From Arthrinium phaeospermum (lineage: Eukaryota; Ascomycota; Sordariomycetes; Amphisphaeriales; Apiosporaceae), in NCBI GenBank assembly GCA_006503535.1, contig QYRS01000015.1, positions 682,001 to 746,000 on the forward strand: 64,000 bases of DNA, read 5' to 3'. Below the pieces are notes generated by a model. It searched no databases. It was given only the letters and a program-made list of their open reading frames with translations, and was not told the DNA's origin. A program made the position numbers and the translations under genes. Of this stretch, positions 39,357-52,200 are shown one piece after another. The number at the start of each line of letters is the position of its first letter. Position 1 is the first letter of the stretch.

Positions 39357-41178
39357 ATGGCCGACGATGACATATCCAGGGCCGCGCCGCTGCCCGACCC
39401 CAGTCACAAGCGGAGGGAAGAGCAGCTGGAGCAGATGCCCGACCTGGACCCCAACCTGCCCTTTGCCCACGCCCGCAGGATGGACCCGGCTCATCGCGTG
39501 CGCGTGGAGAAGTCGCTCAAGCGCAAGCTCGACGCCCGCTGCGGCCTCTTTGTCATCATCTACATCATGAACTACCTGGACAGGAACAACATCGCGGCCG
39601 CCCGGCTCAAGGGTCTGCAGGACGATCTGAAACTCGACGACGCGCAGTACTCGACATGCCTGTCCATCTTGTATGTGGGATACATCCTGATGCAGGTTCC
39701 GAGCAACATGTTCATCAACCGCATCTCGCGCCCGTCCCTGTATCTGTCTGCTGTCATGCTTCTGTGGGGCCTGATTTCGACTCTTTCCGGGGTGGCCAAT
39801 AACTTCACCGACATGGTGGTCATCCGGTTCTTTTTGGGTTTCGTCGAGGTACGTATCTACAACCAATCACGAGCATCTTACACCCACAAGGAAATCGAGA
39901 GATCTAACGTCGAACGGCATGTAGGCTGCTTTCCTGCCGGGAGCTTTGATGATTCTGTCCAAGTGGTATACGCGCAAAGAGTTGACAACGCGTAATGCTA
40001 TTCTCTTCTGCGGAAACCTCATCTCCAACGCCTTCTCGGCGCTTGTGGGTGCCGGTGTATTGTCCAACATGGAAGGCACACTGGGGCACGCCGCGTGGCG
40101 ATGGCTCTTCTGGATCGAAGGTAAGACTATCGCAATGGAGATTTGACAACATTGACTGACTCCAACGCTGATAGGGGCTGTTACCATGCTGGTCGCCATC
40201 ACCGCAGGATTCGTCCTGCCAGATCTCCCGCACAACACTCGGGGCTTCACGGCCGAAGAGCTGGACATTGCGCAGCTTCGCATGATCGAGGACGTGGGCG
40301 AGAAGGACGAGGACACGGCGGAGCAAGGCGCCTTCGGCGGTCTCTTCATGGCTCTGAAGGACTACAAGATGTACCTCATGAGCTTGACCTTCACTGCCTA
40401 CGTCGTGGGTCTCTCGTTCAACGCCTTCTTCGTAAGTCCCCATCATTCGCTATTTCGACCGCGGCATACGTGCATGCGAAGTAAATAATATAGTGCTGAC
40501 TGACCATGTGTAAAGCCTACTCTCACCAAGACACTCGGCTACAGCTACGTGCCGACGCTGCTCATGAGTGCCCCTCCGTGGGTCTTCTCATGTATCGTGT
40601 CCCTGTTTGTTGCCCACCATTCCGACAGCACCGGCGAGAAGGTAAGCCTGTCCCAAGCCAACCTTTATTTCTCCATAACCAAATAACTAACCCGAAATTA
40701 GTTTTGGCACATCACTGGCCCCATCTGCGGCGGCCTGGTCGGCTTCATCATCAGCATGTCGACCAACAACGTGGTGGCGCGCTACATTGCGCTGTTCCTG
40801 CAGGCGAGCTCGTACGCCGGCTTCATCGTCTTCTACTCGTGGATCAGCTCGTCGTTCCCGCGGCCGCCGGCCAAGCGCGCCGTCGCCCTGGCCTTCATCA
40901 ACGCCTTCTCGCAGCTCGGAAACATCGCGGGCTCCTACGTCTGGGGTCTGTCCGAGAACGGCTACCGCAAGAGCTACGGCATCGTGACGGCCATGTTCGG
41001 CATCACCATCATCGGCTGCTTCGGCTTCCGCATCATCCTCGGCCGCCTCAACGCGCGCCTCGAGCTCGCCGAGCGGTCCGGCGCTGCCACGCAGACCGAC
41101 GCCGCGACGCAGCAGGAGATCATCGAGAGCGAGGACGAGGCGCTGCGGATGCGCAAGGGGTTCAGGTATCTGATCTAA
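39357..41178 (+). CDS. MFS permease, anion:cation symporter (Dal5-like) family
   Basis: The model has five exons: 39357-39848, 39925-40120, 40175-40431, 40516-40641 and 40702-41178, giving 515 residues with 12 membrane segments. It belongs to the ACS group (allantoate, nicotinate, pantothenate and related organic anions) and should work as a proton symporter at the plasma membrane. Visible family motifs are DARCGLFVIIYIMNYLDRNN in TM1, the YVGYILMQVPSNMFINRISRP segment region, FFLGFVEAAFLPGALMILSKWY, formed only after splicing, and WRWLFWIEGAVTML. The C-terminal tail is acidic. The substrate is not predictable from sequence. The start ATG gives a charged cytosolic N-terminus of normal length. 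It converges on the ABC transporter gene. Confidence 0.92.
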
Positions 41179-41728
41179 GGGGTGAGGGGGGATACAGCAG
41201 TACATATATTTACATATCATCACGCAAATGTCACGAATTGTTACGGCTTTACGAACGTACATTACCACTACTTCGTGCATGGCACCTCTGCTTGACTCCA
41301 TTTTGAAACTATCTCTCATTGTACTCCATCATCATTCAAGGCCCCCTTTCAGGATCTGGCCACTTGGGGCAAATGCCAATTGACCATAATTGGTTTAGGA
41401 AGAGTAATGATATTCATACATTTGAGAACCGCTAATCCACCGAGCGGCAACAGTGGCGAGAAGCGCCGATATAAGCCCGTTTGGGCAGTATGAGTGGCAA
41501 CGAGAAGATAAACTGCAATAAGCAAAGTAGGGTATCGCCTTGCAACTAATAATATACATGTATCCCTCAGTTGTACAGAGGAACCCGGTATACCGGCCCG
41601 CGTAACCCCTCAATAATAAGTTTATATACACAGATGTGACAATAGATCGGCCAGGTGGAAGTAGGCAAATAAAGCCAATCACGCGAGCCAACATAGGTAT
41701 TCAGATTGTGCAGACGCCCCGACCGGCT
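41179..41728. terminator. Convergent 3' region, ACS permease / ABC-B exporter
   Basis: The 550 bp between the two stop codons carry the 3' untranslated regions and polyadenylation signals of two converging genes. AATAATA-like stretches occur near 41548 and 41612. A leftward open frame here lacks any domain. Confidence 0.4.
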
Positions 41729-44700
41729 CTATCGGTCAAGAGCTTGGCTTTGGCACTAAGGTAGAATATTAGCTATGTTGTAGACCATCTACGCCACGGT
41801 GATCACAAGCATTAAAGTGCGCATATCAGAGGGAGAGAGAGAGAACGCGGTAGTATGAGGTTGCTGCACTTACCATATTCCAATAAACACCCCTCTTCTT
41901 CAGCAGCTCGGCGTGGTTGCCCTGCTCGAGCACCTTGCCCTCGCCGAGGACGAAGATGACGTCGGCGTTCTGGACGGTGGCGAGGCGGTGGGCGACGACG
42001 ACCATGGTGCGGCCCGCGGCGGCGCGCTCAAAGGCCTTCTGGACGAGCTTCTCGCTCTCCGAGTCGAGGCTGCTGGTGGCCTCGTCGAGCAGCAGGACGT
42101 CGGGGCGGCGGACGAGGGCGCGCGCGATGCTGAGGCGCTGCTTCTGCCCGCCCGACAGCGAGACGCCCTTGCTGCCGACCTCGGTGCCGTAGCCGTCGGG
42201 CAGCGAGACGACAAAGTCGTGGATGCTGGCGTCGCGGCAGGCGGCGTGCAGCGCGGCGTCCCCGACGGCGTCGGCGTCGACGCCCAGCAGGATGTTCTCC
42301 CGCAGCGTGCCCTGGAAGATGTTGGGCTCCTGCGCCACCAGCGACAGGTGCCGCCGGTACTCGTAGATGTTGAGGCCCGCGATGTCGACGCCGTTGACCA
42401 GCACCTGCCCGCGCTCCGGGTCGTAGAAGCGCTCGAGCAGCGACACGATGGACGTCTTGCCGCAGCCCGAGGCCCCGACGAGCGCGGCGAACTGGCCCTT
42501 CTCGATGGTGATGTTGAGCCCCTTGAAGATGGACACGTTGCGGGTCGGGTACTTGAAGTGCACGTCGCGCAGCTCGATCTTGACGCCGCCCTCGGTGTCG
42601 GGGATGCTCCTCGGCTTCTCCGTGCCGGCGGGCATGGCCCCGAGTGCGTCTGTTTCTTGCGTGTGCCGGATACTCAGGATTCGGTTGGCGGCAGCCGAAG
42701 CCTGTGCGGCATTGGGTCCGAAGCTGAACCCCTGGCCAGCGCCCTCCCCGCCCGATATCGCCGCCATGTAACAGACAAAGAAGTTGACGGCCTGGTACTC
42801 TCCCGAGGCCAGAAGGCGCCCGCCGTACCAGAATATCAGGGCAGAGCAGCCCAAGCCCAAGCTGTCCGACAGAGCAAAGATCAGCGTCGACCACCGTGCC
42901 TTCTTGTACGCCTTGGCCACATGACCGTTCAGCAGCTTGTCGTATCGGGCAGTAATCGTGTCTTCCAGGGTCATGGAAGCGACGGTACGGAACGCGCCGA
43001 TGGCCTCGGCGGCGAACTTGGAGCTCTCGGCGAAGACGGCCGCGTTCATCTTCTCGAACTCCAGCTCGTACCGCAGCCGGAAGTAGCCAGCCGCGATCCC
43101 CAGCGGCATCGTGACAAACATGGCGACCAGCGCCAGCTTCCAGCCGAACGCGTACGAGATGGCCAGGCAGCCAATGACGGTGAAGACGGAGTTGAAGACC
43201 ATGGCCATGTTGGCCCCCAGCATCTCCTCGAGCTGTTTCGGGTCGCTGCCGACCCGCGCCGTCAGCGTCCCGGTCGAGTTGTCCTCGCCGTCGAAGAAGG
43301 CGATCCGCTGGTACAGGAGGTTCTCAAAGTACTGCTTGCGGTACGTCGACGAGATGTGCGCGGCGAGCCAGGTCGTGATGAAGAAGAGCAGGAAGTTGAA
43401 GAAGCCGACGCCGATGGCGAGCACCGTCCACATGAGGGACCAGAACCTGGCTTCCGAGAGGAACTTGTCCAAGTTAAAGGCATACTGAAAGACCACAATG
43501 ACCTGAGCGAACAGATAGGCCTGCAAGGGCGTGGCGACTGCCGTGCACATGGAGAAGACGATGGCGAGGACGTACAGGGGAATTCGGCTGCGCTGCTCGT
43601 AAAGCAAGCGGCCAAAGCTGCCAATAAAACCCTTCGGCTTGTATCCGGGAGCATGCTCGACAATGTTGGGACCAATCGAAGCCGCGCTTTTCTCTCGGCT
43701 GAGGACTGCCGCAATGTCTTCTTCCTCGGGCTCATCCGAATCGCTCGAGTCTGTGGGGTCGCCTAGAGAAAGCTGTTGCGCGTGCACCAGCCCGTAGTAG
43801 ACCCCCTTTTCGTTTTCAAGAAGACCGTCATGCGTACCTTGCTCCACGACCTTTCCCTTCTGCAAGACCACAATCGTATCGGCTTTCTTGATAGTTGATA
43901 GTCTGTGGGCAATAGTGATGGTTGTGCGACCTTGTGAGACCCGATCAAGAGCCGCCTGGACGATGCGTTCGCCCCTCACGTCAATAGCAGAGGTGGCTTC
44001 GTCCAGGATCAGGATCTTGGGCTTCTTGATGACGGCCCTCGCAATGCTGATCCTCTGGCGTTGACCACCGGAGAGCTTCGCCCCGCCGTCTCCGACGATC
44101 GTGTTGTATCCATCGGGGAGTCGATCAATGAACTCGTCGGCAAACGACTCCTTGCAGGCTTCGATGATGAGTTCGCGTCTGCGCTCCTCACCCTGGCCGT
44201 CCAGCGGAGACCCGATCAAGCCATAGCCAACATTGTTGTATATGGTGTCGTTAAAGAGAAACGGTTCCTGCTGCACTAATCCAATCTGGGAGCGCCACCA
44301 GTTTGTATCGACTCGATCGAGCTCGCAGCCGGCAGTTGAGATGGAACCTTTCAATTCCACAGGGGGCCCGGCGTCTTCCGCATTCTCATCCGACGACGGC
44401 AGGCTGCCTTCGGCGCCAGCTCCCTCTTTTTCCTTATCCGTGCTTTGATCTTTCTTGTTCTTCTTGTCCTTCTTCTTGGTATCCTCCTTCTTAGGCTCGA
44501 TGGCTTTGGCAATGATGTGCTGATCACGCAGTGTATACCATTTCTCCACCAGGCCGACGACGGTGCTCTTACCAGATCCCGATGGTCCGACAATGGCCGT
44601 GAGCTTTCCGGCTTGTATCTTCAGATCAAGGCCATCCAGAACCTTGACGTGGGGCCGGCTGGGGTACGCGAAATCGACCCCCCTGAAGTCGATGTCGGAG

Positions 44701-46169
44701 GCGGCCGAGACATCCGGGTCCCGCAAGTCGCCGCGAGGGGGGTTCGGCGCGTCGATGACGACGAAGAACTGGCACGCCGCCACCATGGCCTTGGAGATGG
44801 CCACCAACGGCGTCGAGACGCGCTCGAGGGAAATCGTCATCATCAGGACGGAGAACACCACGGTGACGATGTCCCCCACGTCGTTGAGCCGGCCCTCGGC
44901 GTAGGACTTGGTGCCGTACCAAAAGGCAATGGCGAAGCCCGCGTACATGCCGAAGAAGACGAATCCGAACTGCAGCGCCATCAGCGGCGACATGCGGCGG
45001 CCGTGCCGTTTGGCCGCGTCGGCCCATACGTTGAAACGCTTCGCCATGCGCGTCTCGGCCCCACAGGCGGCGATCATCCGGATGCTGCCGAAGGCTTCGC
45101 TGGCAATGGCGCTCGACTGTGTCTCGGCCTCGGTCTGCCTCGACTGGGCTTTGATGATGAAGGGGAGCAAGATGCTGACGGTCAGCAGGATAAACAGCAC
45201 AATGGATGCCGTCACGAGCGTGACCGCCCAGTTGGTGACGAATGCCACCACGAGAGAGGCGACAATGGTGGACATGAACTCGATGAAGGTGCTGAGCTTC
45301 TCGCTGATTCCAAGCTGCAGCGTGTTGGCCGTGGTCGTGATGGTGCCGGCGGCAGCGCCCGGCGCCATCGAGTCCAGGACGTGAATAGTCTGGCCGAACA
45401 GGCATCGGAGGTAGTGCAGGCGTATCGCGGCGGACATGCGGATCCCTATCATGCGGACCGAGAACTGTTATAGCTGTCAGTACCTATGCCCGTTCCCCTG
45501 GAGTTCACGATCTTCCAGCCGAGTCTTACCTTGCTGATGTAATGCAGCCCCCATCGTGCAATGAAGAGACCAAATATATAAAGTCTTTTATAGTAATGTC
45601 AGTTTCTCACGCCTTCTTATATAATACGAGTCGAGCCGAACCTACGCAAACTTGTTAAGAGTTGACTCAAACTCGGTTCGAGACTGAGATTCGCCCTGCC
45701 CGGAAAAGCTATTAAAAGTGCCAACGAGTCTGCCTGTTGTTAGGAGTTAGTAAGAACCACCCGCATACAAGCTGCTCTATAGCTGGGGCAAGTAGTAGTG
45801 GTAGTAGTAACAAAACCAAGAGTCGTACCAAAGATGACGTTCATCAGTGGCATCGTAACGCCAGTGCCTATTGCTGCCAATGCGCCCATGGCCATGAGTG
45901 GGAAGTCCCATCTCTTTGCATAGGTGAATATACGCTGCGCAGCCAGTCAGTTAGCCAGGACTCCGGTTGCAGCAGCAGAGTTAAAGAGCGCTCACGATAT
46001 AGTCTTGGAACTTGGCTTCTCTTTCCGGTTTCAACTTGGCGTCCTGGGCGGCCTTCTCTTCACTGCTCAAATCCACCGTTTCCATCGGGGCCCTTTTCTT
46101 GTCCGTGGCTCCTCCCGAGCGGACGCTGTCCGGCTCCGTTGTGTTCCGCATCACACCTGCATTACCCAT
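41729..46169 (-). CDS. Full-length ABC-B (MDR/P-glycoprotein type) exporter
   Basis: The model has six exons: 46169-45996, 45934-45829, 45733-45646, 45584-45530, 45464-41874 and 41755-41729, giving 1346 residues in the order TMD1-NBD1-TMD2-NBD2. It should be an ATP-driven exporter of hydrophobic compounds, like fungal multidrug pumps or the a-factor exporter. The N-terminus reads QDYIRIFTYAKRWDFPLMA once exons 1 and 2 are joined. NBD1 has Walker A GPSGSGKST (434-442), signature LSGGQRQRISIARA and Walker B ILILDEATSAID. NBD2 has GASGCGKTS, LSGGQKQRLSIARAL and VLLLDEATSSLD. A Lys/Asp/Glu-rich insert of about 55 residues splits NBD1 between Walker A and the Q loop. The last exon adds only CQSQALDR after YWNM, the normal end of this family; reading through the last donor would instead give a Ser/Leu-rich end. 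The first in-frame ATG is used. Confidence 0.92.
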
Positions 46170-47337
46170 TTCGGAGGGGAGCAACTATAACTGCTGCAGG
46201 CGGCTCTCAAAGCAGACGCTGAGAGCTGGTGGGGTGCAGATACTCAGTTACAGTCAAAGTAGACTTCCAATGTCAAGTTCAAGGATTAAGCCATGATGAG
46301 CCAGAACCAGGAGCCACAGGCTAAAAATAAGAACACGAGAGTAGATGGATGGTGAGTTTGCTGGTGGGATGGAGGGATAAGGTTGGAATCGATGATGAAT
46401 TGGAGATGCTCAGAGGATCGATCTACCTAAGGTTATGTCACCTTACCTATAAAAAGCAGGTGCCTAGACTTGCAGGTACGCGATACGATCTATACGACGT
46501 ACTAAGTAAAACCGCCGCGCGAACAGACATATGCGAACAGATATGCGCTATTACCAGTCAGACGGGAGCCAAGGATTTGTTTAATTTCAACTCAGCCGTC
46601 AGCTGCCTGGGGCCCAACTGCTCTGCGACTCTCTACCTGCCTCCTGGATGCCTCCGAATCAAACCATGATGCATCGCCGGCTTTCAAGCTCTCTATTACT
46701 TACTTGTATAGTGCTACAGAGCGACTTCGCCCATATTCTTTCTCTCTGGGGCCGACCAGCAATGCAACGACCTACAAGCCACCGGCCGGCCTTCTTCAAC
46801 CATCCATGTAAGATCAGGGTTCTCGCGGCGCGATTATCAGCCCGCAGTCCGTATTCCGCTTAGCCTAGGTACTTGGCAATCGGCGCTCAAGTGAAATTGC
46901 GGGCACTTATTGCAGTGCTAATGTAACCTCGTTGACATCCATCCTTGTCATTCAATCAGCTAGTACACGGAGTATCTAGGTTAGGTAGTTTCAATATTCG
47001 CAACACAACGGTATATATGTATAAAAAACCCAAGAAACAAAACGTCCGGAGGTAGAAGAACAAAGCACAAAGTGGCCTTTTTCAGCCATCAACCCCTCAG
47101 TCCCGCTGCTACTGCATCTTCCAACCATATTCACCGTGCGCTCACCATCAACAGTTCAAACAGTGAACCCAGCAATAACCGTGTTGCTTTCCTAGACTAG
47201 ATGTATATCTATAAATGAACCTTGATTACTCCGTTACCGTTTCATCTGCTTAGCGCCTGCCTGGCTGAAGTGTTGAATCCGACGACCATCAGCCTCACTG
47301 CCTCCGCCCTCCGCGCGCCAAAGTCTTTCGTCGACAT
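46170..47337. other. Intergenic stretch, ABC exporter promoter and zwf1 3' region
   Basis: The ABC exporter and glucose-6-phosphate dehydrogenase genes are both leftward, so this gap holds the promoter of the first and the 3' region of the second. No gene is recognised. Confidence 0.5.
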
Positions 47338-49224
47338 TTACAGCCTGTTGGGGGGTGCGGCCGACGTCGTGGGCCATTGGTAGCCAGCCGCGTCGCTGAA
47401 CTTGTAGCCGTATGATGCTGTGAAGTCGTCGAGGACCGCGGGTCCTCTAGATCCGTAGGGGTACTCCATGGGGATGATCTCCTTGTTGTCGTCCAAGTAG
47501 TTCAGCAGCGGCGTGAAGATCCTCCAGCTGGCATCCAGCTCGTCGTCGCGCACAAAGTTGGAGTGGTCTCCCTTCAGGCAGTCGAGAATGAGCGACTCGT
47601 ACGCCTCGGGGATCTTAAGGTCCGAGAATCGGCGTCTGTATGTCAGATCAAGCTCCGTAACAACCGTCTGCATGCTGAGACCAGGCAACTTAGAGTTCAT
47701 CTTAATGTAGACACTCTCGTTAGGCTGGATTCGCATGACGAGCTCGTTGCGAGGGATGTCCTTGAAGATGCCGCTAGTAACGTCCTTGAACTGGATACGG
47801 ATCTCCGTCTTCTGCTCGTTCAGGGCCTTGCCCGCCTTCATGATGAAGGGCACGCCGTCCCATCGCTCGTTCTTAATGTACGCGACCAGGGCGCAGAAGG
47901 TCGGGCATCGCGAATCCTGCGGCACCGTCTTGTCCTCCTTGTACGACGGCTTGCTTCCGTCCAGCGACTTGCCATACTGGCCAATAATCACATTCTTGGG
48001 CTCAATGGCGGGCATCGCACGGAGGACTCGGACCTTCTCGTCTCGGATGTCTTCGCTGGAGAAGCTGATGGGTCGCTCCATGGCCAGCAGAGTCAGGACC
48101 TGCAGCAAATGGTTCTGCTGGACATCGCGAATGATGCCGAACTCGTCGAAGTAACCACCACGGCCCTCGGTGCCGAAGGGCTCCTTGAATGTGATCTGGA
48201 CGTTGTCGATGTGCTGTCGGTTCCAGGTAGCGCCAAAGAACAGGTTACCGAAACGCAGGATCAGAATGTTCTTCACCATCTCCTTGCCCAGGTAATGGTC
48301 GATTCTGAACAGCTCATCCTCCTTCCAGTCGGGCTCGAGGGACTTCTGCAGTTCGCGGGAACTGGCAAGATCTTTTCCGAACGGCTTCTCAACCTGTAGT
48401 GGACAAATATTAGCAATGCTCTGGTGCAGGAAGGCCTCATTGGCACAGCAAAACATACAATGACGCGAGCGCTACCGTTCTTGGGGTAGCAGCATCTCTT
48501 CAGGTGCTGAGAAACAATTGTGAAGACGCTCGGCGGCAGGGCCATGTAGAACAGGCGGTGGTTGTGGGGCTTGCCCTTCTCGAGCTTTTGCAAGTGCTGG
48601 TCGAGGCCATTGAAGGACTCGTCCTTATCGTATTGACCCGAGACATATGTGCAGATGCTGCAGAACTCTTCCAGTTGCTGCTCGAGGTCCTTCGTGGGGG
48701 TTTTGATATAAGACTTGACTCTCTTGATGAACTCGTCATGGGGCATCTCTGTCCGGGCGTAACCGATAATCTGGATGTCCTTGGGGAGGAATTGGTTGCG
48801 GTACTGAGGAAGCATTAGAAAAGGGGCCCGTATGACCCAGGTTCATTATGGCGGCGGTTTCGTAGAGAGAGAGCTTACAAGGCCGAACAGAGCCGGGAAC
48901 TGTGAATTGTTAGCACGGTGTTTGCGTTGGGATTTGCTGCCGTAGGCGTAGGCGAGCTTACCGTCTTCTTCTTCGCGAGATCTCCAGAAGCTCCCAGGAC
49001 CACGATGACCGTGTTGTCCTTGAGCTCCAAGGAGCTGTCAGTTACTCAGTTAGCACTGGCGTATTCAATTGGGACGACACCGGCGGCGGGCAGGCGGTGC
49101 AGTGCACTCCCGTTGGTGGCGATGCCTCTCATAACTCTCTTCTTCTTCCTCTTCTTCATGATGGAATAGCGGGGTTTGGCGGGGTCCTGTCGACTTACTC
49201 TTTGCCAGCAGCGCCCGGATCCAT
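47338..49224 (-). CDS. zwf1: Glucose-6-phosphate 1-dehydrogenase
   Basis: The model has five exons: 49224-49199, 49034-48962, 48899-48879, 48803-48459 and 48393-47338, giving 506 residues, the usual fungal length. It catalyses the NADP-dependent first step of the oxidative pentose phosphate pathway in the cytosol, producing NADPH. The NADP fingerprint GASGDLAKKK is at 23-32. VEKPFGKDL starts exon 5, and the substrate/active-site motif RIDHYLGKE is at 185-193. The structural NADP and C-terminal regions (PNESVYIKMNSKLPGLSMQT, YGSRGPAVLDDF) are intact. The short first exon (MDPGAAGK) and the 21-nt third exon (FPALFGL) are needed to complete the Rossmann fold. All junctions are GT-AG and in frame. 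The gene is known as gsdA in Aspergillus and zwf in other fungi. Confidence 0.96.
48879..48899 (-). other. zwf1: 21-nt internal exon of zwf1
   Basis: The seven codons for FPALFGL lie between introns of 62 and 75 nt. They are flanked by CACAG upstream and GTAAGC downstream. The peptide is a conserved continuation of the NADP-binding segment in fungal enzymes, so the exon must be included for a functional product. Confidence 0.9.
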
Positions 49225-52200
49225 CTCGTTGACTTGTGCGAAGAAAGCTTACGGAGAGAGAAAAGGGGGTGGTAATTCGAAGGGACTGTCTGATGAGAAG
49301 GTATGACTGAGGAAAATGTTTGTAAGTGCGTGTTTGTGACGGGCTGTGGGCAAACTTGGGATGATTAGAGGTTTTCCTGTCGGAGGAGCAAGCTCAGGTC
49401 TTCTTGTCTTGCTGGACCGTTCAGGTTGCCTTAGCTCTCCCTGATTGCTGTACCCTGGCTGGCCGGGTCGGTCTTGCTTGGTGCTTGGTGCTTGGGCGCA
49501 GGCAAGTGGGCTTGATAATCGCTGTAGATGCTGGTTTTCGGGGTGGGGGAGCTTACTCACGCCCCACTCTGGCCTGCTTCACGTCACTACCGTCACCACC
49601 TTAGGGCGATTGGTTTCGGTCTTTCTTCAGATTTTACCAACAGATCGCCCGGGATCAATGGCAGTCGGCTGGGATTGCTGGGATGCTGGCGATGATGTAA
49701 CCGTAGCTAAGGCAAGATGGAGGTATGCAATCTCGAAAAAATCGCTGATGTCCAAGATAAGATGGAGGTTGTGTTTTCCAGGGCCGAGCGAAGCACGGCT
49801 ACTTCCTGCCTCTCTTATGTCTCTCCCGTCTAGGTACCCCCGGGTCCTTCGGATGTAGTACTCTAGGAGACTTTTACTTTCGACATCAATCAACCCTGTG
49901 CTGGTAGAGGGCCGCCTGCCTTGTTTGTAACTTGTACCGCCGAGAGAGAGACAACTCAGGCAAAGAGCGGGAAGGCAGACCCGGAACTGTCGGTTGATTG
50001 GGGGGCCTGGATCCAACGGGGTCGCGGGTGGGTTTTCTTGATGTAAGCCAGTTTTACTTTTTTGATCCAGCTTTCTTAAAGCCGACAAGAGCGGTATGCC
50101 TCTTGCAGGGCTTCGTGCTCTTTATAGAGATTGAAGGTAGAAAAATCAAATCCCCGACCCCTCATGCCTACCTACATCTTATCTCCATGCCCGATGTACG
50201 ACTATACTGCCGTTGGGACTATGTTGTTGTATGTGCGAGCCTCTGATTACTCATTCCCCATCACCCAATCCGTGGAGCTTCCTGTCGGCAATATGCATTC
50301 TCCGACACGTTCTCCGGCGGGGGGTTTCCCGTCCTTGCGCACCGGCTGTTGATTAACTACACCACTACCATCCATGGCGTGTCTCGGTTGCAACCCAATC
50401 GTCTTCGGATGAGGTGCTGAAAGCAGTCAGGGAAATCCGAATGATTGTGTAAGCTGACTGCGCAGATACTTGTATGATAAGGCGGTTGAAACAGGCTTGC
50501 GTATGGCAAATGCGTTATGTAGTTCAGATCTATCTGGTTATATTACATAAGCTATAAAGGTAGGTTCCAGCTGCTTTCGTGCAACGCATGGTACCTCTCT
50601 CTCTCCGCCGCCTCTTCTTGTGTTTTCGGCCATTCCGTACATAACGTTTGATCTGATCGGTATCTCGCCTTCAGAGCTGCTGGTACCAGTGCAAGCAATC
50701 CCAATCTCCCGCTTTCTCGCCGATGCTGAGCGAGCGAGCGGCCCAGATCCGTCCTGACGCACACGAGCCGTGCGTTGGTTTCTGATTGGGCCGGTGGGCT
50801 CTGCGCATGGCTGAGCTCTGCCCGGCTCTCGAGGACCGACCCTGCGCGGGGTTCCCGACACCCACGAATTTGGATATCTCTCCTTCTTGGCTGTCCATAT
50901 AAGCATGCCAATCAGGTCAACCCCTCGCGGCGGATGAAACATTGCGTGAGCAGCTGTACGCACACCTGAGAGCCTAGTACAGGAGCTGCACCGGCGGCAA
51001 AATTGTGTTCGAGTGCCACCAGTGAGACCACGTGGATCCCCGACAGAAGAAACTCCTATGCCCGCTTTCAATAATGACTCTTACACCTGGCGGTAGTCAA
51101 CAGTCCCAGCCTTTTCTTGATGGCTATGCTATGTGCCACCTCCTTCTTTGATCCTCCCACCAGACTTGGGGTTCTCCGGTCGTCGGGCCTATCGGTCACT
51201 GCGAATCGTCAATGCCTGAAAGAGTAAGTGGGGAGTAGTAGTATACAGAATGAGGCTGCATCCTAACTATGACAGGATTACGATAAGAGCTGAGTTACAA
51301 GACTTGATCACGTACAGCCAGTCAGCTCCCAATCCGACCGCAAGCCAATGCGAGTCTGGAATAAAATCCAGGGCTCCTATACTCCGTGCACATGGAGCAT
51401 TTTCCAATGTCTCATCACCACCTGTTCCGGGGACAGCATACTACCTACATGCCGCATTCTTCCAAATTACCCCACCTTCATGCGAGTGCCAGCTTCTGGC
51501 CCATACTGAGGTAATTGGTCAATACTACTCCGTAATATGGTGTTCACTGGCCAATGGCCACGAACTTTTCCCCTATTAAGTCGTGACCCAATTGTGTTCA
51601 CCTGGATCATATAATGATTCGAGGGGCAACTTGGCTGGAATCGATTTTTTTATTCCGCCCTGCTTCAGAGACCGATAGTATTGTCTATCCTTCCATCACA
51701 TTTGGAATAGGGCCATCGTGATGTATGATTGATCTATGGCAGTGCTTTTGATACGGCTCGCTCCACAGAAACGAGAGTGGAAGAGCTGCTGCCAACATCA
51801 CATCACTATATTATTGGGGCAATGGGGAAGACAAGAACAAAAATGGGAGTCGAATGAAAAGGGGTTGGCATTGATGGCTCTAGGTCCCTTCTAATACAGT
51901 TTAGCCAACAGTACAACTGACTTGGCCAGTAGGCTACATATGACATCGCCATCCGCCATCCGATCTGAATTGAATGCAAAAACGAGGGCTTTCATACTGG
52001 GTCGCCAGTAAGAACGAAGATCGAAAACGCCATGTCTCGGCAGAAGATTAACCCTTTGTTTCGAAGGCGCCACAGAGGGAGCAAGCAAACAGCAGAGCTG
52101 GCATGTTTACTTATAAAACGCAAAACCGCGCGCTCTGATCACCAGAAGAAGGACCAGTCGTCTATTCGTGGGCTCCCACAATATGGAATCTGCATTTTGC

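Noticed and set aside
41826..41873. C-terminal Ser/Leu-rich end of the long ABC open frame
   Set aside because: It begins exactly at a GTAAGT donor. Splicing to 41755 gives the family-typical CQSQALDR end.
41913..43766. 617-codon open frame on the plus strand opposite the ABC exporter
   Set aside because: It is an antisense reading of GC-rich NBD/TMD codons, Asp/Glu/Val/Arg-rich with no domain. The minus strand carries an unmistakable ABC transporter.
44445..45473. 342-codon plus-strand frame opposite the ABC exporter
   Set aside because: It is an antisense shadow of the first transmembrane domain; the His/Asp/Arg-rich product has no family features.
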